Positions 13,417 through 24,987 of a stretch of 64,000 nt of DNA are shown here, in pieces. Where the stretch lies: positions 1,021,001 through 1,085,000 of the forward strand of contig NW_023501040.1 of assembly GCF_014066305.1 (NCBI RefSeq), read 5' to 3'. Position numbers and translations under genes: made by a program. Position 1 is the first letter of the stretch, and the number at the start of each line of letters is the position of its first letter. Source of the stretch: Letharia columbiana. Its lineage: Eukaryota > Ascomycota > Lecanoromycetes > Lecanorales > Parmeliaceae. A model generated the notes under the pieces. The model had not been told where the DNA came from, did no database searches, and saw nothing but the letters and a program-made list of their open reading frames with translations.

Positions 13417-13767
13417 GAACTTTAATAAGCGATATTTAAATTTCTTACGCTTTAATAATTATAAGACTAAATTTTAAAATTCTAAAAAATTCGAAAAGCA
13501 TAAATAGCGCTTTAGAATTTAAAAAAAATCTAAAATTTTTAATAGAGAATAAAAAAGTAGTTCTATATATTAATAATATATATCTATTTTTTTAATAAGA
13601 AAGACGTAAAAGAGCGAGATTTTGATGATTACGAACGCTAATTTATTTATCTATAATAAGTTAATCGATCTAGTTAAAAAGCGTAGAGAACTTAAATTAA
13701 TAATTAACTACACATATAAATTTAAGATTTTTAAGCTTAGCTCTATCTTATTCTTTTATATATACTA
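13417..13767 (-). repeat. Repeat A, partial copy, split by the gypsy insertion
   Basis: It continues the partial copy whose start is at 5852-5872. It runs through the A-rich tract to the family terminus ttcttttatatatactaa. Confidence 0.65.
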
Positions 13768-14178
13768 ACGAGTAAAGGTCTATAAATTAAATTTATAATT
13801 TTTTTTTTTAATTAGAGCTATCGAGTAAATTTAATAAGCGATCTTTAATGAGCGAACTTTGATAAGCGATATTTGAATTTCTTACGCTTTAATAAGTATA
13901 AGACTAAATTTAGAAATCCTTTTTTTATCTAAAAGCCTAGATTCCGTTCTACAATTTAAAAAAAAATCTCTAAAATTTAATAGAAAATAAAAAAGTTATT
14001 CTATATATTAATAACGTATATCTATTTTTTTAATAAGAGAGACGCGGAAGAGGGAGATTTTGATAGTTACGAATGCTAATTTATTTATCCGCGATAACTT
14101 AGTCGATTTAATTAAAAAGCGTAGCGAATTTAAATTTATAATTAACTGTATATATAAATTTAAGATTTTTAAGCTTAG
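13768..14178 (-). repeat. Repeat A, full copy split by the gag-only LTR element
   Basis: It starts at acgagtaaaggtctataaat. The last ~28 bp of the same copy are found at 16894-16921, beyond the LTR element. The two parts add up to about 439 bp, the normal length of the family. Confidence 0.8.
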
Positions 14179-14342
14179 TGTTAGGACTAGCATAGGTGCG
14201 ATATTAGTATGGGTGAGGTAGATAGGATAATAAGGCTACCGAACTATGTAGGTGGGAAGGAGGCATGATATAGTAGGGGATGCCTCCGCCAAGGCCCGCT
14301 AGCCATAGGGCTGAGGGGTATATCAAGGGTACGCTCGTAACA
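14179..14342 (-). repeat. LTR of the gag-only element (3' in element orientation)
   Basis: It is 164 bp and differs from the partner LTR at seven positions. All seven are transitions with T or A in this copy, and six lie in CpA/TpG dinucleotides. Confidence 0.9.
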
Positions 14343-14357
14343 CTACCCCCCCCCTTC
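14343..14357 (-). other. Polypurine tract of the gag-only element
   Basis: On the minus strand it reads gaagggggggggtag immediately before the LTR that starts TGTTACGA. This is the usual place for plus-strand priming and fixes the element's orientation. Confidence 0.75.
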
Positions 14358-15008
14358 ATAAAATCATATCCCATGATTGGTGAGTGAAAAGGTAGGAAGA
14401 TGGGTATGCATGCACGCTGGACGCCTGAAAAAATGGTAAGAGCAGCAAAGAAATAATCGTGTCCGGGATTCCCAGTATAGTACCTTTCTCCATGGACGGC
14501 ATTAGGGACGGTAGTGGCTCTCTTCACTTGTGCTGTAGCGACGTCGTTAGCCCTGGTTTAGGCGCACGTAGGGAGCCTAGCCGGGAGGAAATCGGTGAGG
14601 TATGGCGAAAACCATGTCCATTGGCGTAGGGGTAAACAGTGATGATTCCCGAATCCATGTCTGAGCGGATGGGATGTCGGTTAAATAATGCGACGTGATT
14701 AGTCGAGGCCTCCCGAACCGAACCGAGCCGCAGGCGCTAAGACCTTAAATCAATATCAAATAATCTGGTGTGAGTTTCTCCATGGGATACCACATAGACG
14801 ATACCGATGGAGGCTACCGACGGCGACAGTGAGGTCCATGGGTGACGCACAATGGCTTCGGAAGACCTTCAGGCATATAACAACAAGGGGAGCCTGCTTG
14901 GTGGGCCTGACATGAGGTTGTTGTTAAGCAACAAGGGCCTGAGGGATCAATTTGCGAATGTGAAAAATGGGGCCATTCTGAAAACATCGGATGGTTTCTG
15001 TATATCGA

Positions 15009-15790
15009 TCATAGGAAGCCCTGGCAACTAAGCTCGTATGCTTCGTCGAAATCCATATCGGGTTCGGAGTATTTGCCATGCTTTTGTGCATAAGCCCAGT
15101 TCTCATCTGTAAGGTCCTCTGTCTCAGTAAGACTTAAACCCTGTGTATTGAAAGTAGGGCGAGTCATAATCGAGTATTTACCCTTCTTCGCGTCAGCCTC
15201 GGCCTTTGCTTTTGCGTATTGCTCCGCGAATCTTTCGGCCTTCTTTTCGATAAATCCCTCAGCAGATTGTTGATATTGAAGCTGCATTTTCATAATACGT
15301 TCCTTTGACTGAGGCGCAGTCCAATCCCTTGCCATTAAACGAATTGAGTCACAGAAACGGAGTTCCGATTTCTTCAGTATGTCGTTTATCAGACTGTCAT
15401 TCCTGAGATCGTTGAGACTATCATTCCTGAAATCATATTCGGCATACTTGATAAGATCACCGTAGAATTTGAGAAATGGTTGACTTCCTTAGCTTGTTTT
15501 GTCATAAGCATATTGATAGGTTCCCCTAAGAACGGATAAGGGTACCTCATACACGTTGCTTAAATAATCCAGAAGATCATCGACCGTAGAGTACGAGCGA
15601 TATCGTCGTCTGATAAACACGTGCTGACTGGCTTCCCCTCCAAGTCTCGCTACAACGTAGGCAATTTTGAAGACATCGGTAAGGAAATAATCACCATTGT
15701 GGATAAGCTTGTCTTAAATTCTCATTTTCCAATCATCGAATGGTATTGAATTAGTGCCCGTGAAGATAGGTGGATCTGGCAGCCTTGAGC
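15009..15790 (-). pseudogene. Gag-like capsid gene of the LTR element, two in-frame stops
   Basis: The minus-strand frame gives a typical fungal retrotransposon gag: LPDPPIFTG, then an FDDWKMRI block, a DKL...NGDYF block, KIAYVVARLGGEASQH, RRRYRSYSTVDDLLDYL, QPFLKFYGDLIKYAEY and a C-terminal stretch rich in A/K/E with MARDWTAPQ. Gag would form the particle shell that packages element RNA. Two TAA codons interrupt it (plus-strand 15714-15716 and 15489-15491). Both sit where CAA (Gln) is expected, so each is a single CpA-to-TpA change of the RIP kind. The frame after the second stop is open to 15009. The start is not clear because the frame also closes upstream of 15790. No CCHC zinc knuckle is seen. 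Confidence 0.7.
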
Positions 15791-16724
15791 TGAGTGGTTA
15801 TCTGATTTACGATGGAATTGGCCGATGTCGATTTACTCTAAGTGCCTCGAAATCTCGTAGAGTGGGTGGTGGTGGGGATAGAGGCGGAGGCGGAGCAGAG
15901 ATGTCAGGCGAGTTTTGGCCTTGTGTCTCCGGTTCTTAAGTTTGATTCTCCCCTGGCTGACTCGATGTTCCGTGATATCGCTGGTAAAGGTCCTCAGCAG
16001 ATAGAGATCGCTGCACACGTGGTATATGGAGTCGTGGCGAATTTAGAGGTGAATATCTCGTATATAGATCTTCGTATGTAAGATAGGGCTAGCCACGGTG
16101 TGTAGGAGAAGGCTAGCCACGATGTGTAGAAGATCGTGGTCTAGAGGAAGAGGAATTGTTCTTATAATGACGGTGTGAAGGGCGATATCTTGATATTGAT
16201 ATAGGTGGATTTAAGGAATTCATGATGTGTTGAATGTAGGTAAAAACGGAGTGGAGCGGAGAGATCTCTGAAATTCTGGTACTATGAAGGCGTTTGCGAG
16301 TCGAGAAATTTGGCAGATCTCTGTATTGAGAGTCGAAATTTGACAGTGACATTTGCGGGGGTCTGTAATACTCGTTCCTTAACCAATCAGGTCGCCGTAA
16401 AGACCATGAATACTTCGAGTATAACTCTTTTCAGTGATATTACTCCGCTTAGGGGGTTGATTGAGATTTAAATAAGTTGTGATGCGGAGCGAAGAAGGAT
16501 TTCTTGTATTCGATGTAGGGGACTCGGTTTTTTGATAGATTAGGCTACCGTTGATGGTGTAGGTTGTTTGATGTAGGTTCTTTCGAATGATGTGTGATGG
16601 GGCTTCTGTATGGTAGAAATACCCAGCGTTTTCTTTATCAGGCTCGGTCGCTTGCTCCGAGCAGAAAGTGAAAAAACCTGTCAATTCTCTTCGCCGGGGG
16701 GTGTACGAAGGAGCCTTATTATAA

Positions 16725-16888
16725 TGTCAGGACCAGCATAGGTGCGATACCAGTATGGGTGAGGTAGATAGGATAATAAGGCTACCGAACTATGTAGGTG
16801 GGAAGGAGGCATGATATGGTAGGGGATGCCTCCGCCAAGGCCCGCTAGCCATAGGGCTGAGGGGTGTGTCAAGGGTACGCTCGTAACA
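16725..16888 (-). repeat. LTR of the gag-only element (5' in element orientation)
   Basis: It is 164 bp, keeps C/G at all seven sites that differ between the two LTRs, and is followed by the target duplication cttag. Confidence 0.9.
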
Positions 16889-17235
16889 CTTAGTTCTATC
16901 TTCTTCTTTTATATATATTAATTAATAATTAATTTATATAATTTATTAAAGAATATTACATTTTAAAATATATTAGCTTTAAAATAATATTTAAATATCG
17001 TATTTAAATTAAGTTAATCGAAGAATAAATTATCGCTATAAGTATTATACTTATTCTTAAACGTAAACTAAATCTAGTTACGTAGCGAAAGTGCGAAAGA
17101 GTTAACTATTAATATATTATAACTACTAGTAAAATAACGATATAAACGACTTAAAAGAGAATTTAAGTTAGATATTACTATTAATTATTAAGAAAATAAA
17201 TAACTTAATTATAAATTTATAGTATAATATAAAGA

Positions 17236-17445
17236 TATTAATAATATATTAGATATCGATAGATTTCTCTATCTCGAGATTTACTCGACTACTATACGCA
17301 TTTAAAGAAAACTAAGAATCTCTTATATATATTCCTTTTAAATATAGTCTTTTATAGAATCGTAGACGAGAGCGTTAAACTAGTAGTTACTCTACTAAAA
17401 TTTTATTATAATTATCGTCTATAGTACGTAGAGAGTATATTTATC
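17236..17445. repeat. Left arm of a long inverted repeat
   Basis: The reverse complement of this arm recurs at 21015-21322. Shared blocks include attagatat..atagatttct, cgagatttactcgacta, tagtcttttatagaatcg and gacgagagcgttaaactagt. The right arm carries about 100 extra bases in the middle. Confidence 0.75.
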
Positions 17446-20400
17446 TATAGCTATCGTAATAAATTTATAATCTTCTTTCTAATTAAACTAGATTTAAAAT
17501 TATTTAACTAGCGATATAGCTTAATAAGCGATATAATATAAATATATAAAGCTTTTTTTCTATTATATTTATAGATTATAACGTTATAATAATATCTTTA
17601 AAGAAGAATCTTAATTTAAAGAAGTCTTTTATAAAAAAGAGGTATATAAATATCTTACTAAAGAGTCTAAATAAGAAGAGTTCTTCTTTTAATCCGATAG
17701 AATCTATAATAAATATCTCTACTACGTCTACTATAAAAGTATTTATTCTAAAGATTATAATAATATCTTATAAGATTATAATATTATTTTTAAGACTAAA
17801 TAGATTAAAATAATTTATATTAATAATCGATTCTCTTTTTAAGCTAATATAATCGAGTTTATCGCTAAATAATTAATTATCTAACTTTTTAAATAATATA
17901 TAATTATTAAACTTTCTAATAAGTAAACGTCGTCTTTTAGCTTTAAAGCTATTAAGATTTAATTAAATATATAATATCGAATAATCGAAAAGCCTATACT
18001 TTTATCGATTTTTATAATCTTTTATTATTAGATTATACGCGTTTATAAAGTCTCTTATTAATTTATAAATAATATATAATAATAAAAAGAAAAAAAGAGG
18101 AAAGAAAGAAATAGCGACGTTAAGAGAAGGTTATTATATATAAAGAGAAGATTATTATAAAGATTTAAAATAGTTAATAATTTAATTTTTAGAAAAAAAA
18201 TAAGAAATTAATTAGATTAAAAGCGATAATAAAGTAATCTTATCTCTTTATTATTCGAAAAAAGTTTATTATAATAAATTTAATTAATAATAAAGAGATA
18301 AAGATTATATTATATAAATTAAATATAAAACTCTTTTAAGAAGGCTAAAAAGATTATATTTTATATTGAAATTTAGAAGTATTAGCTCGATAACGCTTCT
18401 CTCTCTTTATATATATTATTAAATATCTAAAATAATAAGATAATAAAGTATATTAAAACCTTTAGATATATATTATAATATTAAATCTTATTTATCGCGA
18501 CTCTATTGTATAATATCCTCGCTATAATAAATAAATAGTCTTTTAATATCTTAAAGACTAAGTTTAATTAATATCGAAAGATTCTAAATATAATTTTTAA
18601 AGAGCTAAAGAATTAAAAGTATAAGAAAGAGCTTTAGATTTATATAATATATCGATATTATCGTAATTCGAATAGTATTCTTAATAAAAAGTCTATTATT
18701 AATAAAATAATATTTATAATAATTATTTATAGCGATAGAACTTAGAGATAATAGATTTATAAATCTTATAAAGATTTTAATAAACTTTAATCTTATTATA
18801 TAACTTTTTAATATTTAGATTATTAAGAATAATAATAATTCTATTATTATTATTAGACGTAATATTTACGCTCGCTAAAAATATTATAGAAAGAATTATA
18901 ATAGTTAGAAATACTCTTAAATTAATCTATTATATTAATAATCTTAAAAACTTCGCGAATATATTATCTTATTTTATCTTAAAATCTTATAAGCTAGTTT
19001 ATAATCGTTTAAAAGAATTAAATAAATAAATTTACTATCGAGTAATCGTTTTAAAGTTTTTTAATTAAATAAAACTAAGTAATAAAGTTAAAATAGAAGA
19101 ATAAGATATATAGAAAAAGAAAGAAAGATAATCGCGCTTTAGCTTTTATTAATACTTCTTTTAAATTAATAATTATTTAATTTTCTATCCTCTTAATAAT
19201 AATTATTAATAATCTTATAAATATTTAATTCTTATATTTTAAAGCTAAACTCTTTATATATAGCTATAATTATTACTCTTCTTAACGCTCGATTAATTAT
19301 ATATATAATTATAAAATTATAATAACTTTATATATTTTAAAGTAAAAAATTAATAGTCTAATAAAGATAAATTTAAAAAAGTTTATTAAAGATATAAAGT
19401 TAAAGGCTATATCGTATAATTAAAGAGCTTTTAAGAATATAAAAAAGAAGCTATTAAATAAGAGCTATAAATTTTAATATATTTAGAAGTAAAAAAACGA
19501 TAAATATAAGTATAAATAAGAGATATTAAATATTATATCGAGTATTAAACATAATCTAGTTAATAATATAAAAGTATTTAAGCGTATAAGAAGAAGTTAA
19601 CTCGCGCTATAATAGTTATAATATATATATTCTTCTCTATAATTCTTATAGCTTAATCTATAAAGTCTATTTTATTTTTTATTATAGGATAAAAGAAGAA
19701 AGAATTTAAGAATAAATTAAATTTAAATAAAACTCTTTATAATAACAATAATAATAACGCGCTCTTTTTATAGTTATTTTATATATGTTAATACTATAAA
19801 TCTATTCTTCTTACTATTTAATAATATCTATTTTATCTTAACTTCTATAATATATTTTACTTTTTTAAAAGAGATTACTTATATTATATCTATTCTCTTA
19901 CGCGTAAATAGCTATATCTAGAAATTTATTATATTTATTATTCTTCGAAGTATAATATAGCTAAATCTTAATATCTCTTAATTTAAATCTTTAAAATTAA
20001 AAATGAGATCTTAATTAAATTTAAATTAAGTGAGTATAAAGAGAAAATACTTTAATAGTACTTCGATTTATATAGTAATATATACGTATAAACTTAAAAC
20101 TATAATAAATCGAGATATTATTATATATAATAATTAATAGAGAGCTCGCTTTTATTAAAGTTATCATAATAAAAGAGAATATAATCTTATATAAAATCGA
20201 TAAAGATATTCTACGTAATCGAGTTTTAAAAAATAATTTATAAGAGATAGTCTTCTATAATAAATATAGATAATAAACTCTATCTCTTTAATTATTTAAA
20301 TTCTTCGTTAATAAAAAGCGCTATATTTAAAAAAAGTCTATTTATACTTTCTATTATCTAAGAATTTTAATATCTAACTAATAAGAGTAATAGAATAAAT

Positions 20401-21014
20401 ACTTATTAATTCGTTTATTTACGATTAACTCGTTTAAGAAGATTAATTAATTAACTCACTAATTAGCTAACGTAGTAAACTAGCTTATTTATAAAAAGTA
20501 CGTTATATTAACTAATAATTCTTCTTATTCGCTTATAAAATTAATTAAAATAATATAAAGCTTTTTTAAATAATACTCTTATCGATTATAAGATTATACT
20601 CGTCGAAGAGTATATATATTAACTTATTAAGATATAATATAAAGCGCTTATCGAGGTAATTAAATAGCTATTTTTTATAGAATTAATTAATAACTCTAAA
20701 ACGTTCGCTAAAGCTATTATTTAAAATAAAAATAAAAATATATAAGATTTAATAAAATCTTATTCTTTATAAAATATATATATTTAAATTATATAAACTA
20801 GCGAAGATAATATTGTTATTATAATCTTACTCGAATTTCTTCTAAATTAGAGCTTAAATAAAGTTTAAAATTAATAATAATATAGTTATAGCGATGTAAG
20901 TTATATCTATAGATAATAACGCTATTAATTAGAAAAAAGCTATATTATATATTTTAATCTAAAAACTATATATAACTTTAAATTTATACGATTTTAAAAC
21001 TATCTATAAACAAT
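17446..21014. other. RIP-degraded interior of the inverted-repeat element
   Basis: These 3.6 kb lie between two inverted arms. The layout, arms of 200-300 bp around a few kilobases, suggests a DNA transposon with long terminal inverted repeats, but no transposase motif can be read on either strand because C-to-T and G-to-A change is saturated. Two nested elements in opposite orientation would look the same. Confidence 0.4.
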
Positions 21015-21322
21015 TTTTATTCTCTATATACTATAGGCGATAATTATAGTAAAATTTTAATAAAGTAGCTACTAGTTTAACGCTCTCGTCTACGATTCTA
21101 TAAAAGACTATATTATTATAAATTAGATTTAATATATCTATTATCTATTTCTACTAGTTAACGATATCGCTAAGATATTTCAGCGATATAGACTCGAACT
21201 TCGTATATAGAAATTCTCTTAAATTTCTGATAAATAACTCGTAGTAACTTCGTCTTAGTTCGACGTTATAGTCGAGTAAATCTCGAAGTAAAGAAATCTA
21301 TTAATATCTAATATAATACTAT
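21015..21322. repeat. Right arm of a long inverted repeat
   Basis: It is the reverse-complement partner of 17236-17445. See that entry for the shared blocks. Confidence 0.75.
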
Positions 21323-21336
21323 AGAGACTTTTAAAT

Positions 21337-21830
21337 TAGAAGTTTTTAAGTTCTATATATACGATCTTAACTATTTTACGCTAAAAAGATACTTTTAAGT
21401 CTCTAGATCGTCGTTAGTATTATTTAGTATTTAGCGTAAATACGCTTAAATAACTAATTTAGCTTTTAATATACTTAGATATACTCGAAGACTTATATTA
21501 ATAATTTAATCTAGATATACTAAAATTAAATTATATTAATAACGAAATCTATAAATATATATAATAACTTTATACGTATTAATTTAATTAAAAAATTTCA
21601 TATATAAAATTTATTCTTTATATAATTCTTTATAACTCTTATATATATATCTTTTTCTAATTATTATTATTTATTTATTTATAAGAAATTAAAAGTTTAA
21701 GTATATATTATTAATATATCTTAATAAACTAAGAGATATTAAAATCTCGAAAATTACGATTTAAAGATCTAAAAGTAAATTCTTAGCGTAAGATAGTTAA
21801 GATAGTATATACATAGCTTAAAAACTCCTA
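21337..21830. mobile_element. MITE-like element with ~75-bp terminal inverted repeats
   Basis: The ends are inverted copies. The left end reads tagaagtttttaagttctat and then a cttaacta..ttacgcta block; the reverse complement of the right end reads taggagtttttaagctatgt and the same block. There is no open frame. Its right end coincides with the switch from AT-rich to normal composition, so it is the outermost insertion of this repeat block. Confidence 0.65.
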
Positions 21831-23215
21831 GTCTGAAACCCCCTTATGTGCCTGCAGGGCAAATATGTGCGGTGCCAAGCTACGCTAGTGTTATCTTATC
21901 AGATGGCCTTGGCATACCGTGACAAAATCGCGGGGTTGACCCCCTTATCAGTATGGGTTGCCGTACATAGACGCTACGGAAAGAGATGGTCTAGGTACTT
22001 TAGAAAGTATATAGGAACTTCACCTTGTTATGAGTGATGAAAAGGTTGAAAGGGAGAAGATGAAGCTATTCACTACTATTCTTGATGAGATATGTGCGAC
22101 TTTCTCAGCGCCAAGGATTCCGGACCTTTGTACATACGCTGCTGCCAAGCCTCTGCAGAGGAGGCTGCTTGCTTTATTTTTAGAACATATTTCCAAATCT
22201 ACATGATTAGCGGTGCATACTTAGTACTTACATATCTCTTAGATACCCTTATTGGTGTTATTGTAGTACTTCTTCCTGTCGTAATGCAGCAATGCTCATT
22301 TTTTCAGAAGTCGATCTGACAGTCTGAACCCTCAGCAGGTCAAAAGCATCCGAGGAATACTTCAAGTCCGCTGTGCAATTCTCTGGAAAAAAAAACCTGT
22401 AATTGAAATTTGGACCTTCGTCTGAAGTTTCCCTGATCGCTGCTAATAATCCTCACTGTTCTATTTAAGTATGTTCCGGATTTTAAGCTCCGAATTCTGC
22501 AGCCTTACTCTATCGGAGTCGGACTATAGGAAAATTTAGACACAAAAGAATCCTGAATCGCTGCAATGTCACAGATTCGCGAGAGTATAAGCACAAGAAA
22601 AAGCTCAGCTAGGAAGCTCATACGGCTATGCATACATCTGGGCTGCATGAAGGTGGGGCAATGTGAAAATAAGTAAGCGCATCAGGCACCAAATGTGAGT
22701 CCGTCTTACTACATACTGGAAGGAATCACTGCGAGCGCGCTTGGACAGCTGCTCGAACGAGCAATCTGTTCTGCAGCTGGCTGAGCAAGTCTGTTGCGTG
22801 CAGCATGGCTAAGCCCCATCTCTGTGCAAAACGCAACAAAATAATCAGAGGTCTCACAATGTCATGGATCCGGCGCACAAATCTTGCACACATATACTCT
22901 CACCATGCTGCCTGCCATGATTTAAAATCTACTAATCCAATCTCATTTTATTGAAATGACTCAGCTATCATTGGTGTTTTTCGATCGGTGATGACACCCC
23001 TTTCACCGTTCCTGTGCCTGTCCCTGTTTCTCTATGTCCGCGCTGAGATGAATAATTCCCGTCAGTCATCCCACCCCGAACACTGAATTCTGCGCATATC
23101 TTTAGTCTGAAGACTCAAGTCTATGCGCGGAATCGAATAGTGCCGAACATGTCAGTGCAGTGCAGCTTACTTTGAGATACAGTCAAGCAGCCTCCCCTTA
23201 CAACTTTGTCAGCCA
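21831..23215. other. Intergenic, upstream of the surface-protein gene
   Basis: Composition is normal to slightly AT-rich. Short open frames at 21846-22037 and 22092-22319 show no known motif. The signal-peptide exon of the gene that follows may lie near the end of this stretch (an acceptor-like tttgtcag precedes 23214), but I could not place it. Confidence 0.4.
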
Positions 23216-24689
23216 ATGCCTCCAGTCAATTGTTCCCCAACATATCTTCGACCAGTGTTTCCAGACTTCCCATACATTATACCCTATGATATAACGCAAG
23301 ACTGCGACATATACGGGTCCCCCCTGTCAGACTGGCTCCATAACAGTAGGAGTAAATCTGACCACCACGACTACAACTACTGTACTACCATGCTCGTCCT
23401 ACCTCAGTGCACAGTTCTCATACATTTGGAATCAAACGTTTGCAGGCGTCCCTCAACAGAATGAGCCATAATGTCGAAAATTATGGGGGAAATGGCGAAG
23501 GTGACCCTTGGGGTACAAACTTTGGTCAAAGTCCGCAATGTAGATCCTACGCCGAGGCTATGGGCCGAGGACAATCCACATTTTCGGACTGTGCTATTAG
23601 CAATACGACCATTCAAACCGATGGAGGGCTTCCTGCAATTTATCTCTTGCAAAATATGCCCGGACTTGTACGTTATTTCGATTCAGGTGACACTGACGGT
23701 ACGTGTTGCGGAAACTGCTCGCTGGATGTACCAGAAGTAAGGCTCTACTACTTCCCGGACAAGTCCACTGTCGACTGCCATAACAATCAGACGTCCAATT
23801 TCACCTCAAGCTTGCCAGCTCGAAATCTAGAAAAGCGAGTGCACCCACTTGTTGCAAGTGGGAGTACTGTTGTGGTCAGCGGACATACGTTGTAAGTAAT
23901 GCATTTTCGTCATCAAAATTACCCGTGATTCTGACGCTTGCCGTAGTACTTCCCCATCGGTGTATCTTCAATTGGTGGGGACAGCCACTGTCACTGATCA
24001 ATGTACGACCGTTGGCCCAATTTTGACCAATCAAATCATCACGCTCCCGCCCGGCGGGCTCTCGACATGGAGACCAGAGGCTGGTGTGTACTATAATCCC
24101 AATGAACCTAACGATATCATCGACAATTTCACAGTTGGAGAGGTCTGGTCCGATCCGACTGCTCAATATGAAGTGGGAATAATTCCTCAAGATATAAAAC
24201 CGCTTAACATTCAAGATCTGGCATGTCCGACCTGGGGCCTGGGATTAAGTACATCCGCCAATGGCGACATAATTACCACTATTGGCTCGCCATGGCTTCC
24301 GCTCATCGTGCCACCCACGGAGATGTTCTCTCTCAATCCAACATGGGCGTCAGCATGTACTGGCATTTGGAGCGACCCTTTCACTTTGACTACTTTCGCT
24401 CTATTTGATCCGCCGGTTGCGTTAACACCTGCGGCGTTGCTTCTACCAACCCCACCTGCGCGTCCTACGCCTGCAGACCCGACAACGGTTCCAGAGGAGC
24501 AGGCTACACCCTCCGCCGAGGCCGCCAAGCCAGCATCTCTGCCCAACTATCCCGCAGCTTCTCCGACAAGAACGGGAGACCCTGGAAGAGGTAGCCCAAC
24601 ACATTCGCCCGTTATGGCCTCGGCCGACCCAGCCGGGTCAGCTTCTCTGCCTGCTATTCCAGCAGCCTTTCCATTTGACAAGGGCGACC

Positions 24690-24750
24690 CACCGTCAGAT
24701 CCACCGTCAGACCCACCGTCAGATCCACCGTCAGGTTCACCGTCAGACCC
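24690..24750 (+). repeat. 12-nt tandem repeat coding for PPSD
   Basis: Four to five copies of a gatccaccgtca-like unit sit inside the proline-rich linker of the surface protein and code for (PPSD)n. This kind of repeat expands and contracts by slippage. Confidence 0.8.
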
Positions 24751-24987
24751 CAAAGTACCTCCAGTTGACGGAGATCCGCCTTCATCTAGTGCCCCTGATC
24801 CGCCACCGGGTGATTCCCAAAACGCACCAACAGATTCCAAAGTACCTGTTGATCCAGTGCCACAACAAGATGAGAACCCTCAAGCACAGACTCAAGGCCT
24901 AGGAGCAATCATCTACAACGCGTTTGGGAGGTCGGACCCGAAATTGACGGATCCTCTACCAAGTCGTTGCCTCCTCAATCGATCTTC

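Larger units (their letters stand above)
14179..16888 (-). mobile_element. Gag-only (non-autonomous) LTR retrotransposon, recently inserted
   Basis: Two 164-bp LTRs (14179-14342 and 16725-16888) enclose 2.4 kb, and the element is flanked by the perfect 5-bp duplication cttag (14174-14178 and 16889-16893). Each LTR has the ends TGTTA/TGTCA and TAACA. The orientation is minus: a polypurine tract (gaagggggggggtag on the minus strand) touches the LTR at 14342, and a gag-like frame reads on the minus strand at 15009-15790. No protease, reverse transcriptase or integrase is recognisable, and 2.7 kb leaves no room for pol, so mobility would need a helper. A 101-codon minus-strand frame at 16379-16684 near the 5' end has no known similarity. 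Composition is normal, unlike the surrounding RIP DNA, so the insertion is young. Confidence 0.85.

Noticed and set aside
3240..21830. AT-rich blocks taken as mitochondrial or centromeric DNA
   Set aside because: The blocks contain RIP-mutated gypsy and dispersed repeats with CpA/TpG loss, which fits nuclear repeat DNA. Nothing specific to mitochondria is seen. A centromere cannot be excluded from sequence alone, but nothing supports it.
23382..23445. A 64-bp intron that would fix one frame change in the surface protein
   Set aside because: It would remove the cysteine-containing VLPCSSYLSAQ segment, which looks like conserved coding sequence, so a frameshift is the better explanation.
24690..24750. 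Short regular repeats as a possible CRISPR
   Set aside because: The 12-nt units have no spacers, are in frame and code for PPSD in a eukaryotic protein.
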